NCBI GenBank assembly: GCA_017626355.1
Contig: JAGAIY010000020.1
Coordinates: 1 to 64,000 of the forward strand
DNA from: Bacteroidales bacterium
GTDB taxonomy: Bacteria > Bacteroidota > Bacteroidia > Bacteroidales > UBA932
Length of the DNA stretch: 64,000 nucleotides
Reading direction: 5' to 3'
Below the pieces are notes generated by a model. The model saw only the letters and a list, made by a program, of their open reading frames with translations, was not told the DNA's origin and did not search any database. Numbering within the stretch: the stretch's first letter is position 1; every line of letters starts with the position of its first letter. Shown here piece after piece: positions 35,814 to 44,394 of the stretch. The position numbers and the translations under genes were made by a program.

Positions 35814-37955
35814 TTACGCGTCGCGGACGGTAATCTGACCATCGGAGATATCGATCTTGATTACGGAGTCTCGGCGGACATGACCGTCAAGGATGGATTT
35901 TGCAAGGAGATTTATGAGTTCCTTCTGCATGAGGCGCTTGATAGGACGGGCTCCATACTGCGGCTCATAGCCCTTGGTACTCATGTAATCTTCAAATGCT
36001 TCTGTAAACTCGACACTTACTCCGTTCTCAGCAAGTCTGGTCTGAAGGTCACGGATCTGCATCCTGAGGATTTCACGGATATCAGTCTGAGAGAGAGGCT
36101 CGAACATTATGACCTCGTCGATTCTGTTCAGGAACTCCGGACGGACCGTTCTCTTGAGTACTTCCAGGACTTCCTTTCTGCACTCATCCAGCATGGCTGC
36201 TCTCGGCTCAGTCTCCAAAGGAAGCCTTTCCATGTAAGACTGTATGATATCCGCTCCGACATTTGAGGTCATGATGAGGATAGTGTTCTTGAAATCGACC
36301 GTGCGTCCCTTGTTGTCGGTGAGACGGCCGTCGTCAAGCACCTGCAGAAGGGTGTTGAACACATCCGGATGCGCTTTTTCGATCTCATCAAGAAGCACTA
36401 CAGAATATGGCTTGCGCCTTACAGCCTCGGTCAGCTGACCTCCTTCGTCATATCCGACATAGCCCGGAGGCGCACCTACAAGCCTGCTCACAGAATGGCG
36501 CTCCTGATACTCGCTCATGTCGATTCGGGTCATCATGTTCTCGTCATTGAAGAGGAATTCGGCCAAAGCCTTGGCAAGTTCGGTCTTACCTACACCTGTC
36601 GTTCCCATGAACAGGAAAGATCCTATCGGCCTCTTTTCATTCTGAAGTCCTGCCCTTGAACGACGCACTGCATCCGAGACGGCCTCTATGGCCATATCCT
36701 GCCCCACGACCCTCCTGTGCAGTTCCTCTTCCATACGAAGAAGTTTCTCGCGCTCGCTCTCCAGCATCCTGCGGACCGGTATGCCCGTCCATTTCGCCAC
36801 AACCTCGGCGATATCCTCCGGAGTGACGGCTTCTGTAATGATCGGATCCTTGATCTGTGCCTGCCGTGCAGTCAGCTCATCTATCCTTTTCTTCGCCTCA
36901 GCCATCTTGCCGTATCTGATTTCTGCGACCTTTCCATAGTCGCCTGCCCTTTCGGCATTATTGGCCTCTATCTTATAATCCTCCATCTTCTGCCTCTGCG
37001 ACTGAAGATCGGACAGAATGCCCTTTTCCTCATTCCAGCGTCCTCTGAGCTCATCCCGCTCGGCGTTCAGAGCCTTCAGTTGTTCCTTGATCTTATCCAT
37101 CTTCAGAGATACACCCTCACGTCTGATGGCTTCCCTCTCGATTTCCAGCTGCCTGATGCGGCTGTCAAGTTCCGCTATCGGTTCAGGAACCGAATTCATC
37201 TCAAGACGGAGTTTCGAAGCCGCCTCATCCACAAGGTCAATAGCCTTGTCCGGAAGGAAACGGCTCGTGATGTAGCGGTGCGACAGCTCGACCGCCGCAA
37301 TCAGCGCATCATCCTCGATCCGTACCTTATGATGGTTCTCGTATCTTTCCTTCAGGCCTCTCATTATGGAGATGGATGCAGCCGGCGAAGGCTCATCGAC
37401 CATCACCATCTGGAAACGTCTTTCAAGGGCCTTGTCGGTCTCGAAGTATTTCTGATACTCGTCCAGGGTTGTGGATCCGATGGTCCTGAGCTCACCTCGG
37501 GCGAGGGCAGGCTTGAGGATATTTGATGCGTCCATCGCGCCTGAGGTGCGGCCTGCTCCCACCAGAGTATGGATTTCATCGATGAAAAGGATTATCTCTC
37601 CGTCACTGTCCACGACCTCCTTAACTACGCCCTTGAGGCGTTCCTCGAATTCGCCCTGATATTTGGCACCTGCGATAAGTGCCCCAAGATCAAGGGAATA
37701 TATCTTTCTGCTCTTCAGATTCTCCGGCACATCGCCGTCCACTATCTTCTGAGCTATACCTTCTGAGATGGCGGTCTTGCCGACACCCGGCTCACCCACC
37801 AGAATAGGATTATTCTTTGTCCTCCTGCTGAGGATCTGCAATACTCTTCTGATTTCCTCATCCCTGCCGATGACAGGATCGAGCTTTCCCTGCGCCGCCC
37901 TTTCATTAAGATTGACAGCGAACCTGCTGAGATTTTCAAACTTGTTTTCTGCCAT
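35814..37955 (-). CDS. clpB: ClpB-type disaggregase lacking the N-terminal domain
   Basis: A 713-residue protein (usual ClpB about 860). It starts with a short [17 protein letters not shown] stretch and passes straight into the NBD1 segment [16 protein letters not shown], Walker [10 protein letters not shown] and Walker [12 protein letters not shown] complete coiled-coil middle domain (about 270-400) follows, then NBD2 with [23 protein letters not shown] and the arginine finger near [10 protein letters not shown]. The Clp_N repeat domain (about 150 residues) is missing, and only 122 bases separate the start from secG, so it is not encoded upstream. It should cooperate with DnaK in dissolving aggregates in the cytoplasm. 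Confidence 0.92.
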   Translation of the reverse strand: MAENKFENLSRFAVNLNERAAQGKLDPVIGRDEEIRRVLQILSRRTKNNPILVGEPGVGKTAISEGIAQKIVDGDVPENLKSRKIYSLDLGALIAGAKYQGEFEERLKGVVKEVVDSDGEIILFIDEIHTLVGAGRTSGAMDASNILKPALARGELRTIGSTTLDEYQKYFETDKALERRFQMVMVDEPSPAASISIMRGLKERYENHHKVRIEDDALIAAVELSHRYITSRFLPDKAIDLVDEAASKLRLEMNSVPEPIAELDSRIRQLEIEREAIRREGVSLKMDKIKEQLKALNAERDELRGRWNEEKGILSDLQSQRQKMEDYKIEANNAERAGDYGKVAEIRYGKMAEAKKRIDELTARQAQIKDPIITEAVTPEDIAEVVAKWTGIPVRRMLESEREKLLRMEEELHRRVVGQDMAIEAVSDAVRRSRAGLQNEKRPIGSFLFMGTTGVGKTELAKALAEFLFNDENMMTRIDMSEYQERHSVSRLVGAPPGYVGYDEGGQLTEAVRRKPYSVVLLDEIEKAHPDVFNTLLQVLDDGRLTDNKGRTVDFKNTILIMTSNVGADIIQSYMERLPLETEPRAAMLDECRKEVLEVLKRTVRPEFLNRIDEVIMFEPLSQTDIREILRMQIRDLQTRLAENGVSVEFTEAFEDYMSTKGYEPQYGARPIKRLMQKELINLLAKSILDGHVRRDSVIKIDISDGQITVRDA

Positions 37956-37982
37956 AGTAAATTCGTTTTAATATATACACTT

Positions 37983-38014
37983 TTAGCCGTCTGTTCAATC
38001 GAACAAACGGCTAA
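37983..38014 (-). terminator. Hairpin upstream of clpB
   Basis: TTAGCCGT-c-TGTTC (37983-37996) pairs with GAACA-a-ACGGCTAA (38001-38014) with one mismatch. It may end the secG operon or act in the clpB leader. Confidence 0.45.
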
Positions 38015-38040
38015 TCGTCAAATTATATTCCAAAGCCTTA

Positions 38041-38061
38041 TGACTGACAATTTGTCAGTCA
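38041..38061. promoter_or_regulatory. Palindrome between secG and clpB
   Basis: TGACTGACA-ATT-TGTCAGTCA, a 9-bp perfect dyad. It could be a terminator hairpin of secG or an operator for clpB heat control. The sequence alone does not decide. Confidence 0.5.
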
Positions 38062-38077
38062 GGCGGATGTTCAAAAA

Positions 38078-38407
38078 CTACTCGGCAGGGTTCTCAGCTG
38101 CAGGAAGAGCCTCTGGGAATTCAGGAGCCGGTGCCTCTATCTCGATCTTCTCGGTAACGTCGAGAGTATCTGTACCCTTGTTGAGGGTGAATGAAGTCAC
38201 GATTGCAACCACGAGGACGAATGCAGCAAGACCCCAAGTGATCTTCTCGAGGATATCAGCTGTCTGACGAACACCAAATGTCTGGTTACCTGCCACGAAG
38301 TTGCTTGCAAGTCCGCCTCCCTTGCCATTCTGAAGAAGCACTACAAGAGTGATGAGAAAGCTGGCAATGAGAACAAGCACTGTCAAAATAGTAAAAAGTA
38401 CGTTCAT
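38078..38407 (-). CDS. secG: Preprotein translocase subunit SecG
   Basis: A 109-residue protein. It has two transmembrane helices (about 3-24 and 55-75) joined by the SecG signature LLQNGKGGGLASNF and a GNQTFGVRQTADILEK cytoplasmic loop, followed by an acidic, Pro/Ala-rich tail (about 85-109). SecG assists SecYE in protein export. It is at the end of the sigma-54 activator, lptE, TPR-like protein run, an order often seen in Bacteroidales. Confidence 0.93.
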   Translation of the reverse strand: MNVLFTILTVLVLIASFLITLVVLLQNGKGGGLASNFVAGNQTFGVRQTADILEKITWGLAAFVLVVAIVTSFTLNKGTDTLDVTEKIEIEAPAPEFPEALPAAENPAE

Positions 38408-38420
38408 GATTATCTAAATC

Positions 38421-39020
38421 CTAATTAATTTCGTTCAATTTTTCAATAAGGGCTGCAAAGTAAGCATTTTTTTCTGGATATGCCAAAATTAGTTTTGAAT
38501 AAATATGCTTAGCCTGCTCATAATAACCCTGTTCCGCATAGATCTGAGCCAAAGTTTCGGTATAAAGATCGAATTCGACAGCAGAGATTCCGCCCACCGA
38601 CGGAGCATCCTGCCTTGCCTTGGCCGCATACTTCGAGAATACATTGTCCTCGGACCTGCGCACATGTTCATAGTCCTCCACAGAGAAATAATCCCCTCCG
38701 ACCACATGCACCTTGCGTGTATATGCCGGAGCTTCCGGCTCCGTCCTGTCGTCCTTTTCCGCAATATATGACTTGATGAGCTTCTCGACATCCGCATCTG
38801 TCCAGTCCTCCTTCCGGGACGAACGCATCATCTCCGAAAGCTTCGACCTCGAGCCGATATACATCGCCGCATCGGCATACTGCGTTTCACCCCAGGTATC
38901 TCCGCCCATCCGGCCCATCCTCGCACAAAGCTCCTTCCTGGCACCTCCGTACCAAGGATAGAGACTGACGACACCGACCAGTTCGTCAAGCGTAAGTTTC
39001 TTTATATCGATATAATCCAT
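38421..39020 (-). CDS. Conserved cytoplasmic protein with TPR-like end
   Basis: A 199-residue protein without signal or membrane segments. The N-terminal region (DYIDIKKLTLDELVGVVSLYPWYGGAR) resembles proteins found between lptE and secG in other Bacteroidales. The C-terminal about 45 residues, LYTETLAQIYAEQGYYEQAKHIYSKLILAYPEKNAYF, form a TPR-type helix pair. The stop of lptE is one base upstream, so it is co-transcribed. Function unknown. A role in export or envelope assembly is suggested only by the neighbours. Confidence 0.7.
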   Translation of the reverse strand: MDYIDIKKLTLDELVGVVSLYPWYGGARKELCARMGRMGGDTWGETQYADAAMYIGSRSKLSEMMRSSRKEDWTDADVEKLIKSYIAEKDDRTEPEAPAYTRKVHVVGGDYFSVEDYEHVRRSEDNVFSKYAAKARQDAPSVGGISAVEFDLYTETLAQIYAEQGYYEQAKHIYSKLILAYPEKNAYFAALIEKLNEIN

Positions 39021-39021
39021 A

Positions 39022-39531
39022 TTACCACTGGGCTACTGTTGCATTGAAGATATCCTCACAGAGCTGCTCAACGATGTCTTCACACAAGGTAGATTCAACA
39101 GACTCAAGCGCCTGTGCGGCATCGAAATCCTGATAGGCCGAGAACGACTTGTTTTCAAAACTGTCCTCTGGATATTTCCTGTTTACGAAGCTCACCTTCA
39201 CCGTAACCGTAAGACGGTTCTGAGCTACGGATTCACTTGCCGTGACAGCTGTCGCCTTCACATCATAGCCTGTGACAGCTCCTATCACTTCAAGATCTCC
39301 ATCGATGTCCACCTGCTCGAGCTTGGTAAGCTTCAGGAACTTGTCCTGCATGGCTTCGGTAAGCTGGTTGCTGAGGGACGGATTCACCTTAAGAGCCTGA
39401 TATTCAAAATAGTTGATAGTGACCGTCTTTACATCCGGCTGTATGGAAGTACCTGTGAACGAATATATTCCGCAGGAATGTACGATAAAAGCCGTTGCAG
39501 CTATCGCCATATATGCAAGTATTCTTTTCAT
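39022..39531 (-). CDS. lptE: LptE-family LPS-assembly lipoprotein
   Basis: A 169-residue lipoprotein (lipobox VHSCG, Cys20 from ATG 39531; a GTG at 39534 would add one residue). The mature part shows the LptE pattern: GIYSFTGTSIQPDVKTVTINYFEYQA, NQLTEAMQDKFL and repeated strands ending in an acidic Ser/Glu helix. LptE plugs the LptD barrel that inserts lipopolysaccharide into the outer membrane. Its start codon shares one base with the stop of the sigma-54 activator gene (TGATG), indicating translational coupling. Confidence 0.88.
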   Translation of the reverse strand: MKRILAYMAIAATAFIVHSCGIYSFTGTSIQPDVKTVTINYFEYQALKVNPSLSNQLTEAMQDKFLKLTKLEQVDIDGDLEVIGAVTGYDVKATAVTASESVAQNRLTVTVKVSFVNRKYPEDSFENKSFSAYQDFDAAQALESVESTLCEDIVEQLCEDIFNATVAQW

Positions 39532-40796
39532 CACTTGATCTGTTTAAGTTTACGGTACAGGGTCCTTTCGGATATGCCCAGCTCAGCAGCAGCGGCCTTT
39601 CTGTTGCCATCATGCTTGCGGAGCACTTTTTCTATCAGCTCCATATTGGCAGTCTTTATGGACATATCCTCATGAGCCGTATCCGGATCATAATCCTGTT
39701 CTTCAGGATCCTGCTCATCATCGATGGCAACAAGCTCATCCCTCATGTCAGCAAAAGACGACGGATTGAGCTGCCAGTCAATATGTTCCTCTTCCTGACG
39801 CATAGGCTCCGGAGCGGCAATGGCAGGAGACTTCACCCTCGTAAGACCGGCCTTGGACACCACATCCTTGAGATAATCGACATCCTGCTTCAGCTGCAGA
39901 AGCATGCGTATAATGGCTTCCCTTTCCGCAGGATTGTCACTTTCTCCGGAAGAGGCCACGGTAGCCGGAAGCATGTTCGGATCCTCTCTCGGAATATATC
40001 TGGAGAGAACATCCACATCTATCACGCACTTGTCAGTATAGCCCGATATCCTTGCCGACTCAAGGGCAGAAATGGTTTCTGCGACATTCTTGAGCTGACG
40101 GATGTTGCCGGGCCAGCGGTACTTGCGGAGCATGATCGACGCATCTTCAGTCAGCGTAACCTTACATATTCCGTACTTGGACGAAAAATCCGACGCGAAC
40201 TTGCGGAAGAGTATATTGATGTCGGCAGGCCTTTCCCTCAGAGCCGGCATCTTGATTGAAACCGCATTAAGCCTGTAGTAGAGGTCCTCGCGGAACTTGC
40301 CCTTGGATACGGCATGAAGCAGATTTACATTAGTGGCCGCAACCACCCTCACATCGGTGGTCAGCACCTTTGACGAACCTACCCTTATGAACTCTCCGGA
40401 CTGAAGGACCCTGAGAAGCTTGGCCTGTGAAGCCAGCGGAAGCTCACCCACCTCGTCAAGAAAAAGCGTACCTCCGTCAGCCTCTTCGAAATATCCCCTG
40501 CGCATTTCATTGGCACCGGTGAAAGATCCCTTTTCATGGCCGAACAGTTCGGAATCGATGGTCCCTTCCGGAATGGCTCCGCAGTTTATGGCGAAATACT
40601 TCCCTCTCCTTCGCGGACTGTTCTGATGGATTATCTTCGGTATATTCTCCTTTCCCACACCGCTTTCACCGCTGACAAGAACCGTTATGTCGGTAGGAGC
40701 GACCGCAACAGCCACTTCCAGCGCTCTGTTAAGTGCCGGATCGTTGCCGATTATATCGTACTTGTTCTTTAGACTCTGTAATTCCTGATTTGTCAT
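39531..40796 (-). CDS. Sigma-54-dependent transcriptional activator without receiver domain
   Basis: A 421-residue protein from the ATG at 40796 (an upstream extension to 40862 is possible but not favoured). The AAA+ domain begins near residue 10: IIGNDPALNRALEVA, Walker A SGESGVGKE, the sigma-54 loop GSFTGA, Walker B GGTLFLDEVGEL and the R-finger region ALRERPADI. An acidic linker follows, then a Fis-type HTH (NRKAAAAELGISERTLYRKL) at the end. It lacks an N-terminal regulatory receiver. It drives sigma-54 transcription and here leads the lptE-secG run. Confidence 0.88.
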   Translation of the reverse strand: MTNQELQSLKNKYDIIGNDPALNRALEVAVAVAPTDITVLVSGESGVGKENIPKIIHQNSPRRRGKYFAINCGAIPEGTIDSELFGHEKGSFTGANEMRRGYFEEADGGTLFLDEVGELPLASQAKLLRVLQSGEFIRVGSSKVLTTDVRVVAATNVNLLHAVSKGKFREDLYYRLNAVSIKMPALRERPADINILFRKFASDFSSKYGICKVTLTEDASIMLRKYRWPGNIRQLKNVAETISALESARISGYTDKCVIDVDVLSRYIPREDPNMLPATVASSGESDNPAEREAIIRMLLQLKQDVDYLKDVVSKAGLTRVKSPAIAAPEPMRQEEEHIDWQLNPSSFADMRDELVAIDDEQDPEEQDYDPDTAHEDMSIKTANMELIEKVLRKHDGNRKAAAAELGISERTLYRKLKQIK

Positions 40797-40804
40797 ATGT
40801 CCTG

Positions 40805-40812
40805 CAAAGTTA
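40805..40812 (-). promoter_or_regulatory. -7 element of the sigma-54 activator operon
   Basis: TAACTTTG on the reverse strand. The predicted start point would be only 2-4 bases before ATG 40796, so the mRNA would be almost leaderless. The -33 is unclear. Confidence 0.4.
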
Positions 40813-40887
40813 AGAAAGTGTTTTGAATTTATTGAGAAAGCGAGCAAAATATGTAAAGACAATACTTCTAAAATATAAAATTATGAT

Positions 40888-40895
40888 TATCTTTG
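40888..40895 (+). promoter_or_regulatory. -7 element of the OmpA/TPR lipoprotein gene
   Basis: TATCTTTG fits TAnnTTTG. The transcript would carry a leader of about 70 bases containing a small TGCCC/GGGCA hairpin (40905-40921). Confidence 0.55.
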
Positions 40896-40968
40896 CGCGG
40901 AATATGCCCACTTAAAGGGCAGAACCCTGTTTGAAACTTATACAAACCATTAAATTTTAATATCACAA

Positions 40969-42603
40969 ATGAAAAAAAGCATTAAATTCCTGGCTTCTGC
41001 TCTCCTCGGACTTGCTGCAGTTGCATGTAGCTCTCCAGAGAAGATGGCAGAGATGGCAGAAAGAGTTATCGTAACTTCTGATCCTGCTGTTCTTGAAGTT
41101 GTAGGTGGCGAGATCGACGCGACCGTAACAGTTACTTATCCTGAGGACTATTTCCATCCAAAGGCTATTCTTGAGGTTACTCCTGTAATCGTATACGATG
41201 GTGGCGAGGCTAAGCACGAGTCATTCATGTTCCAGGGCGAGAAGGTAAAGAACAACTATCAGGTGGTTCCATCTGAGGGTGCAACCGTTACAAAGAAGGT
41301 TAAGTTCGCTTATGTTCCAGGTATGGAGAAGTCACACCTCGAGCTCCGTGGTACTGTAAGATACAAGGCTAAGTCTGTTGACCTCCCTGTAAAGAAGGTT
41401 GCTGACGGTGCAAACACTACTTACATGCTCGTATGCAAGAACGGTAAGGTTGACTACAAGGCTGACGGCTATCAGGAGATCATCAAGCAGACTGCTGAGG
41501 GTCAGATCCTTTATCAGATCAACAGCGCATATGTAAGAAACAACCAGCTCAGCTCACAGTCTATCAAGGACTTCCAGGCTGCTCTCGACGAGATCAAGGC
41601 TAACGAGCGCAAGAACCTCGTAAGCACTGACGTTGTAGCTTACGCTTCACCAGACGGTAAGGAGGATCAGAACAACAAGCTTTCTGACAACCGTTCAAAG
41701 TCTGCTGAGAAGGCATTCGGAAAGGTTACAAAGAAGCATCCTGCTGACGCTCCTGTAAACGTTCAGAGCGTAGGTGAGGACTGGGAAGGCTTCCAGGAGC
41801 TCGTTGCCGAGTCTGACATCGAGGACAAGGACCTCATCATCCGCGTTCTTTCTATGTACAGCGACCCTGCAGTACGTGAGAAGGAGATCAAGAACATGTC
41901 TGCAGTTTACTCTACTCTTGCTAAGGAGGTTCTTCCTGAGCTCCGTCGTGCAAGATTCATCGCTAACGTAGAGTACACTAACTTCACAAACGCAGAGCTT
42001 CTCCAGCTTATCGAGGAGAACATCGACGTTCTTGACGAGACTGCACTTCTCCGCGCAGCTACCCTCGTTAAGGAGAACGATCAGAAGGTTGAGCTTTACA
42101 AGAGAGCTGCTGACAAGTTCAACAGCAACACTGCTCAGTACAACCTCGCTGTGACTTACCTCAACATGGATGAGCTCGGAAAGGCAAAGAGCGCTCTCAA
42201 CAAGTGCGAGAAGGACGGTGACTGGAACAACGCAATGGGTGTTGTAGCTCTCCGTGAGAACAAGCTCGATGAGGCTGCTAAGTACTTCGCTGCTGCAAAG
42301 ACTACTGCTGCTAACGCTAACCTCGCAGTTCTTGACATCCTCGCTGGTGACTACAAGGCTGCTGCCGCTAAGCTTGGCAACTGCAAGTGCTTCAACGCTG
42401 CTCTCGCTCAGCTCCTCGTTGGCAACAACGCTCCAGCTGCTGCTCTCGAGTGCCAGTCTCCAAAGGCTGCTTACCTCCGCGCTGTAGCTGCTGCTCGCAA
42501 GGGTGACGCTGCAGGTGTGAAGAAGAACCTTGCTGACGCAAGCAAGTGCGAGGATCTCGCTGCACGCGCTGCTAAGGATATCGAGTTCGCTCAGTACAGA
42601 TAA
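40969..42603 (+). CDS. Abundant OmpA-like lipoprotein with TPR region
   Basis: A 544-residue lipoprotein (lipobox AVACS, Cys20). A beta-rich N-terminal part (about 30-165) is followed by an OmpA-like peptidoglycan-binding region (about 180-265) with ILYQINSAYVR, VVAYASPDGKEDQNNKLSDNRSK. A helical TPR part (about 340-544) includes AQYNLAVTYLNMDELGKAKSALNKC. It should tie the outer membrane to the cell wall and act as a scaffold. Codon use is strikingly uniform (GCT, GTT, AAG, GAG, CTC, TCT), unlike neighbours, which fits very high expression. A terminator follows at 42625. Confidence 0.85.
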   Translation: MKKSIKFLASALLGLAAVACSSPEKMAEMAERVIVTSDPAVLEVVGGEIDATVTVTYPEDYFHPKAILEVTPVIVYDGGEAKHESFMFQGEKVKNNYQVVPSEGATVTKKVKFAYVPGMEKSHLELRGTVRYKAKSVDLPVKKVADGANTTYMLVCKNGKVDYKADGYQEIIKQTAEGQILYQINSAYVRNNQLSSQSIKDFQAALDEIKANERKNLVSTDVVAYASPDGKEDQNNKLSDNRSKSAEKAFGKVTKKHPADAPVNVQSVGEDWEGFQELVAESDIEDKDLIIRVLSMYSDPAVREKEIKNMSAVYSTLAKEVLPELRRARFIANVEYTNFTNAELLQLIEENIDVLDETALLRAATLVKENDQKVELYKRAADKFNSNTAQYNLAVTYLNMDELGKAKSALNKCEKDGDWNNAMGVVALRENKLDEAAKYFAAAKTTAANANLAVLDILAGDYKAAAAKLGNCKCFNAALAQLLVGNNAPAAALECQSPKAAYLRAVAAARKGDAAGVKKNLADASKCEDLAARAAKDIEFAQYR

Positions 42604-42624
42604 TCAGAACTACTGATATATGAT

Positions 42625-42660
42625 AATCGGCTGGCTCACATATGAGTCAGCCGATTTTTT
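42625..42660 (+). terminator. Rho-independent terminator of the OmpA-like gene
   Basis: ATCGGCTGGCTCA pairs with TGAGTCAGCCGAT (13 bp with one G-T), followed by six T (42655-42660). Confidence 0.88.
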
Positions 42661-42662
42661 CA

Positions 42663-42670
42663 TATATTTG
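42663..42670 (+). promoter_or_regulatory. -7 element of the GH43 gene
   Basis: TATATTTG directly after the terminator. It puts the start point near 42676 and supports ATG 42695 over the upstream codon at 42620. Confidence 0.55.
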
Positions 42671-42694
42671 CATAGACCACAAAAGCACCAAGAC

Positions 42695-44251
42695 ATGAAA
42701 CGACTGCTAACCTCCATCTTGATTCTTGCAATAGGAATCAGCGCTGCCGCACAGAACAGCTTCGGGTATGAGAATCCTATAATCAAAGGCTTCAATCCGG
42801 ATCCGAGCGTATGCCGAGTCGGAGACGATTATTATCTGGTAACCAGTAGCTTCCAGTATTTCCCGGGAGTTCCGCTTTATCACAGCAAGGATCTTGTCAA
42901 CTGGGAGCAGATCGGACACGTACTTACCCGTGAGTCTCAGCTACCGCTCAAGGATGCACATTCATGGGGAGGCATCTTCGCCCCTACCATCCGCCATCAC
43001 AACGGCAGATTCTATATGATCACCACCAATATAAGCGGCAAGGGAAACTTCATCGTATCCACTGATGACCCTCGTGGCGAATGGTCAGACCCTATGTGGG
43101 TCGATATGCCGGGAATAGATCCGTCACTCTTCTGGGATGAAGACGGAAAATGCTGGTATTGCGGCGCAGGAAATGACGGCATCATCCTCTGTCAGGTCAA
43201 TCCGGATACCGGAGAGATACTGTCCAAGCCGAGGATGATATGGTACGGCACGGGAGGAAGGTATCCGGAAGCACCCCATATATATAAGAAGGACGGATGG
43301 TACTATCTGCTCATCGCAGAAGGGGGAACCGAATTCGGCCATGGAGTGACCATAGCGCGCAGCAAATATGTGGACGGACCATATACACCTGCTCCACATA
43401 ATCCAATACTTACACATTTCAAGCAGAAGACCCAGAACAGCCAGATCCAAGGCACCGGACATGCAGATATCATTCAGGCTCATGACGGTTCATGGTGGCT
43501 GGTATGCCTCGGTTTCCGCATCCAGGGTGGCCAGCATCATCTGATGGGCCGCGAGACTTTCCTTGCACCTGTACGCTGGGACACGAATGCATGGCCGGTA
43601 GTAAACGGAACAGGAGACTTCGCTCTCGAGATGAACGTCCCTACCCTGCCTCAGAAACCGTTCGAGCCACGTCAGGCACGCAATGAGTTCGACTCACAGC
43701 TCGGGGCCGAATGGTCATGGATAAGAAATCCTGAGCCTTCGCGATATGTTGTGGAAGACGGCGCACTGCGTATGTACGGCACTGCCGCCGACCTTGATGA
43801 ATCTTCGGTGTCTCCTACCTTCGTGGGCTTCAGACAGCAGGACATCAACTTCACGGCTCAGACTTGCCTTTCTTTAAGGAACGCTCACACAGGCGACAAG
43901 GCGGGAATGACTGTATATATGGATTCGGGGTCTCATTATGATATCTGCCTGAAGAAAGACAAAGGCGGAAGATGGGCTGTCGAGGTAAAGTATGCGATGG
44001 GAGTTCTCAATCATGTGATAGAGGAACCGTTCAGCGGAAACAGCATCTACCTCCGCATAACAGGAGAGCCGGACTTCTACAAGTTCTGGTATTCTGTTGA
44101 CGGAAAAGACTTCAAGATGCTGGGAATCAACCACACACGCTATCTGAGTTCGGAAACTGTCGGAGGTTTCATGGGAATAATGATCGGCCTTTGGGCCCAG
44201 TCACCGTCCGGCAGAGGCTATGCACAATTTGAATATTTCGATTATCTCTGA
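42695..44251 (+). CDS. Two-domain GH43 xylosidase/arabinofuranosidase-type enzyme
   Basis: A 518-residue protein with a signal peptide (1-20, ending AAAQ). In the GH43 propeller (about 25-320) GFNPDPS gives the catalytic base Asp36, GIDPSLFWDEDG holds the pKa-modulating Asp, and RYPEAPHIYKKDGWYYLL carries the acid Glu. A C-terminal concanavalin-like sandwich (about 330-518) matches the layout of GH43 beta-xylosidases. Likely substrate: xylo- or arabino-oligosaccharides in the periplasm. The start at 42695 is chosen because the earlier in-frame codon lies inside the preceding terminator. Confidence 0.88.
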   Translation: MKRLLTSILILAIGISAAAQNSFGYENPIIKGFNPDPSVCRVGDDYYLVTSSFQYFPGVPLYHSKDLVNWEQIGHVLTRESQLPLKDAHSWGGIFAPTIRHHNGRFYMITTNISGKGNFIVSTDDPRGEWSDPMWVDMPGIDPSLFWDEDGKCWYCGAGNDGIILCQVNPDTGEILSKPRMIWYGTGGRYPEAPHIYKKDGWYYLLIAEGGTEFGHGVTIARSKYVDGPYTPAPHNPILTHFKQKTQNSQIQGTGHADIIQAHDGSWWLVCLGFRIQGGQHHLMGRETFLAPVRWDTNAWPVVNGTGDFALEMNVPTLPQKPFEPRQARNEFDSQLGAEWSWIRNPEPSRYVVEDGALRMYGTAADLDESSVSPTFVGFRQQDINFTAQTCLSLRNAHTGDKAGMTVYMDSGSHYDICLKKDKGGRWAVEVKYAMGVLNHVIEEPFSGNSIYLRITGEPDFYKFWYSVDGKDFKMLGINHTRYLSSETVGGFMGIMIGLWAQSPSGRGYAQFEYFDYL

Positions 44252-44280
44252 CCGTCTCAGCGGAAGAATGATAAATAGAA

Positions 44281-44380
44281 ACAAGGCTGGCATTACGTGG
44301 AGAGCGACATGCCACCCCCGGCTAGGGGGTGCCCGACCTTATGGAGGGCGGGGGTCGCCGGAACGTAGTACCAGCCTTGT
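44281..44380. repeat. Structured 100-bp inverted-repeat element
   Basis: The ends ACAAGGCTGG (44281-44290) and CCAGCCTTGT (44371-44380) are perfect inverted repeats, followed inward by TTACGT/ACGTAG, GCGAC (44304-44308)/GTCGC (44354-44358) and a hairpin CACCCCC/GGGGGTG (44313-44331), with a second small GCCC/GGGC arm. It fills the gap between the convergent GH43 and aspS genes. It could be a terminator, a REP/MITE-type repeat or an RNA. No transposase is nearby. Confidence 0.75.
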
Positions 44381-44394
44381 TCTGATATATCAGG

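Noticed and set aside
36717..37526. 269-codon open frame on the plus strand opposite clpB
   Set aside because: Antisense to the strongly conserved AAA+ sequence. No independent support.
44269..44387. TGATA direct repeats as target-site duplication of a mobile element
   Set aside because: The two TGATA copies are at unequal distances (7 and 2 bases) from the inverted-repeat ends, and no transposase is seen.
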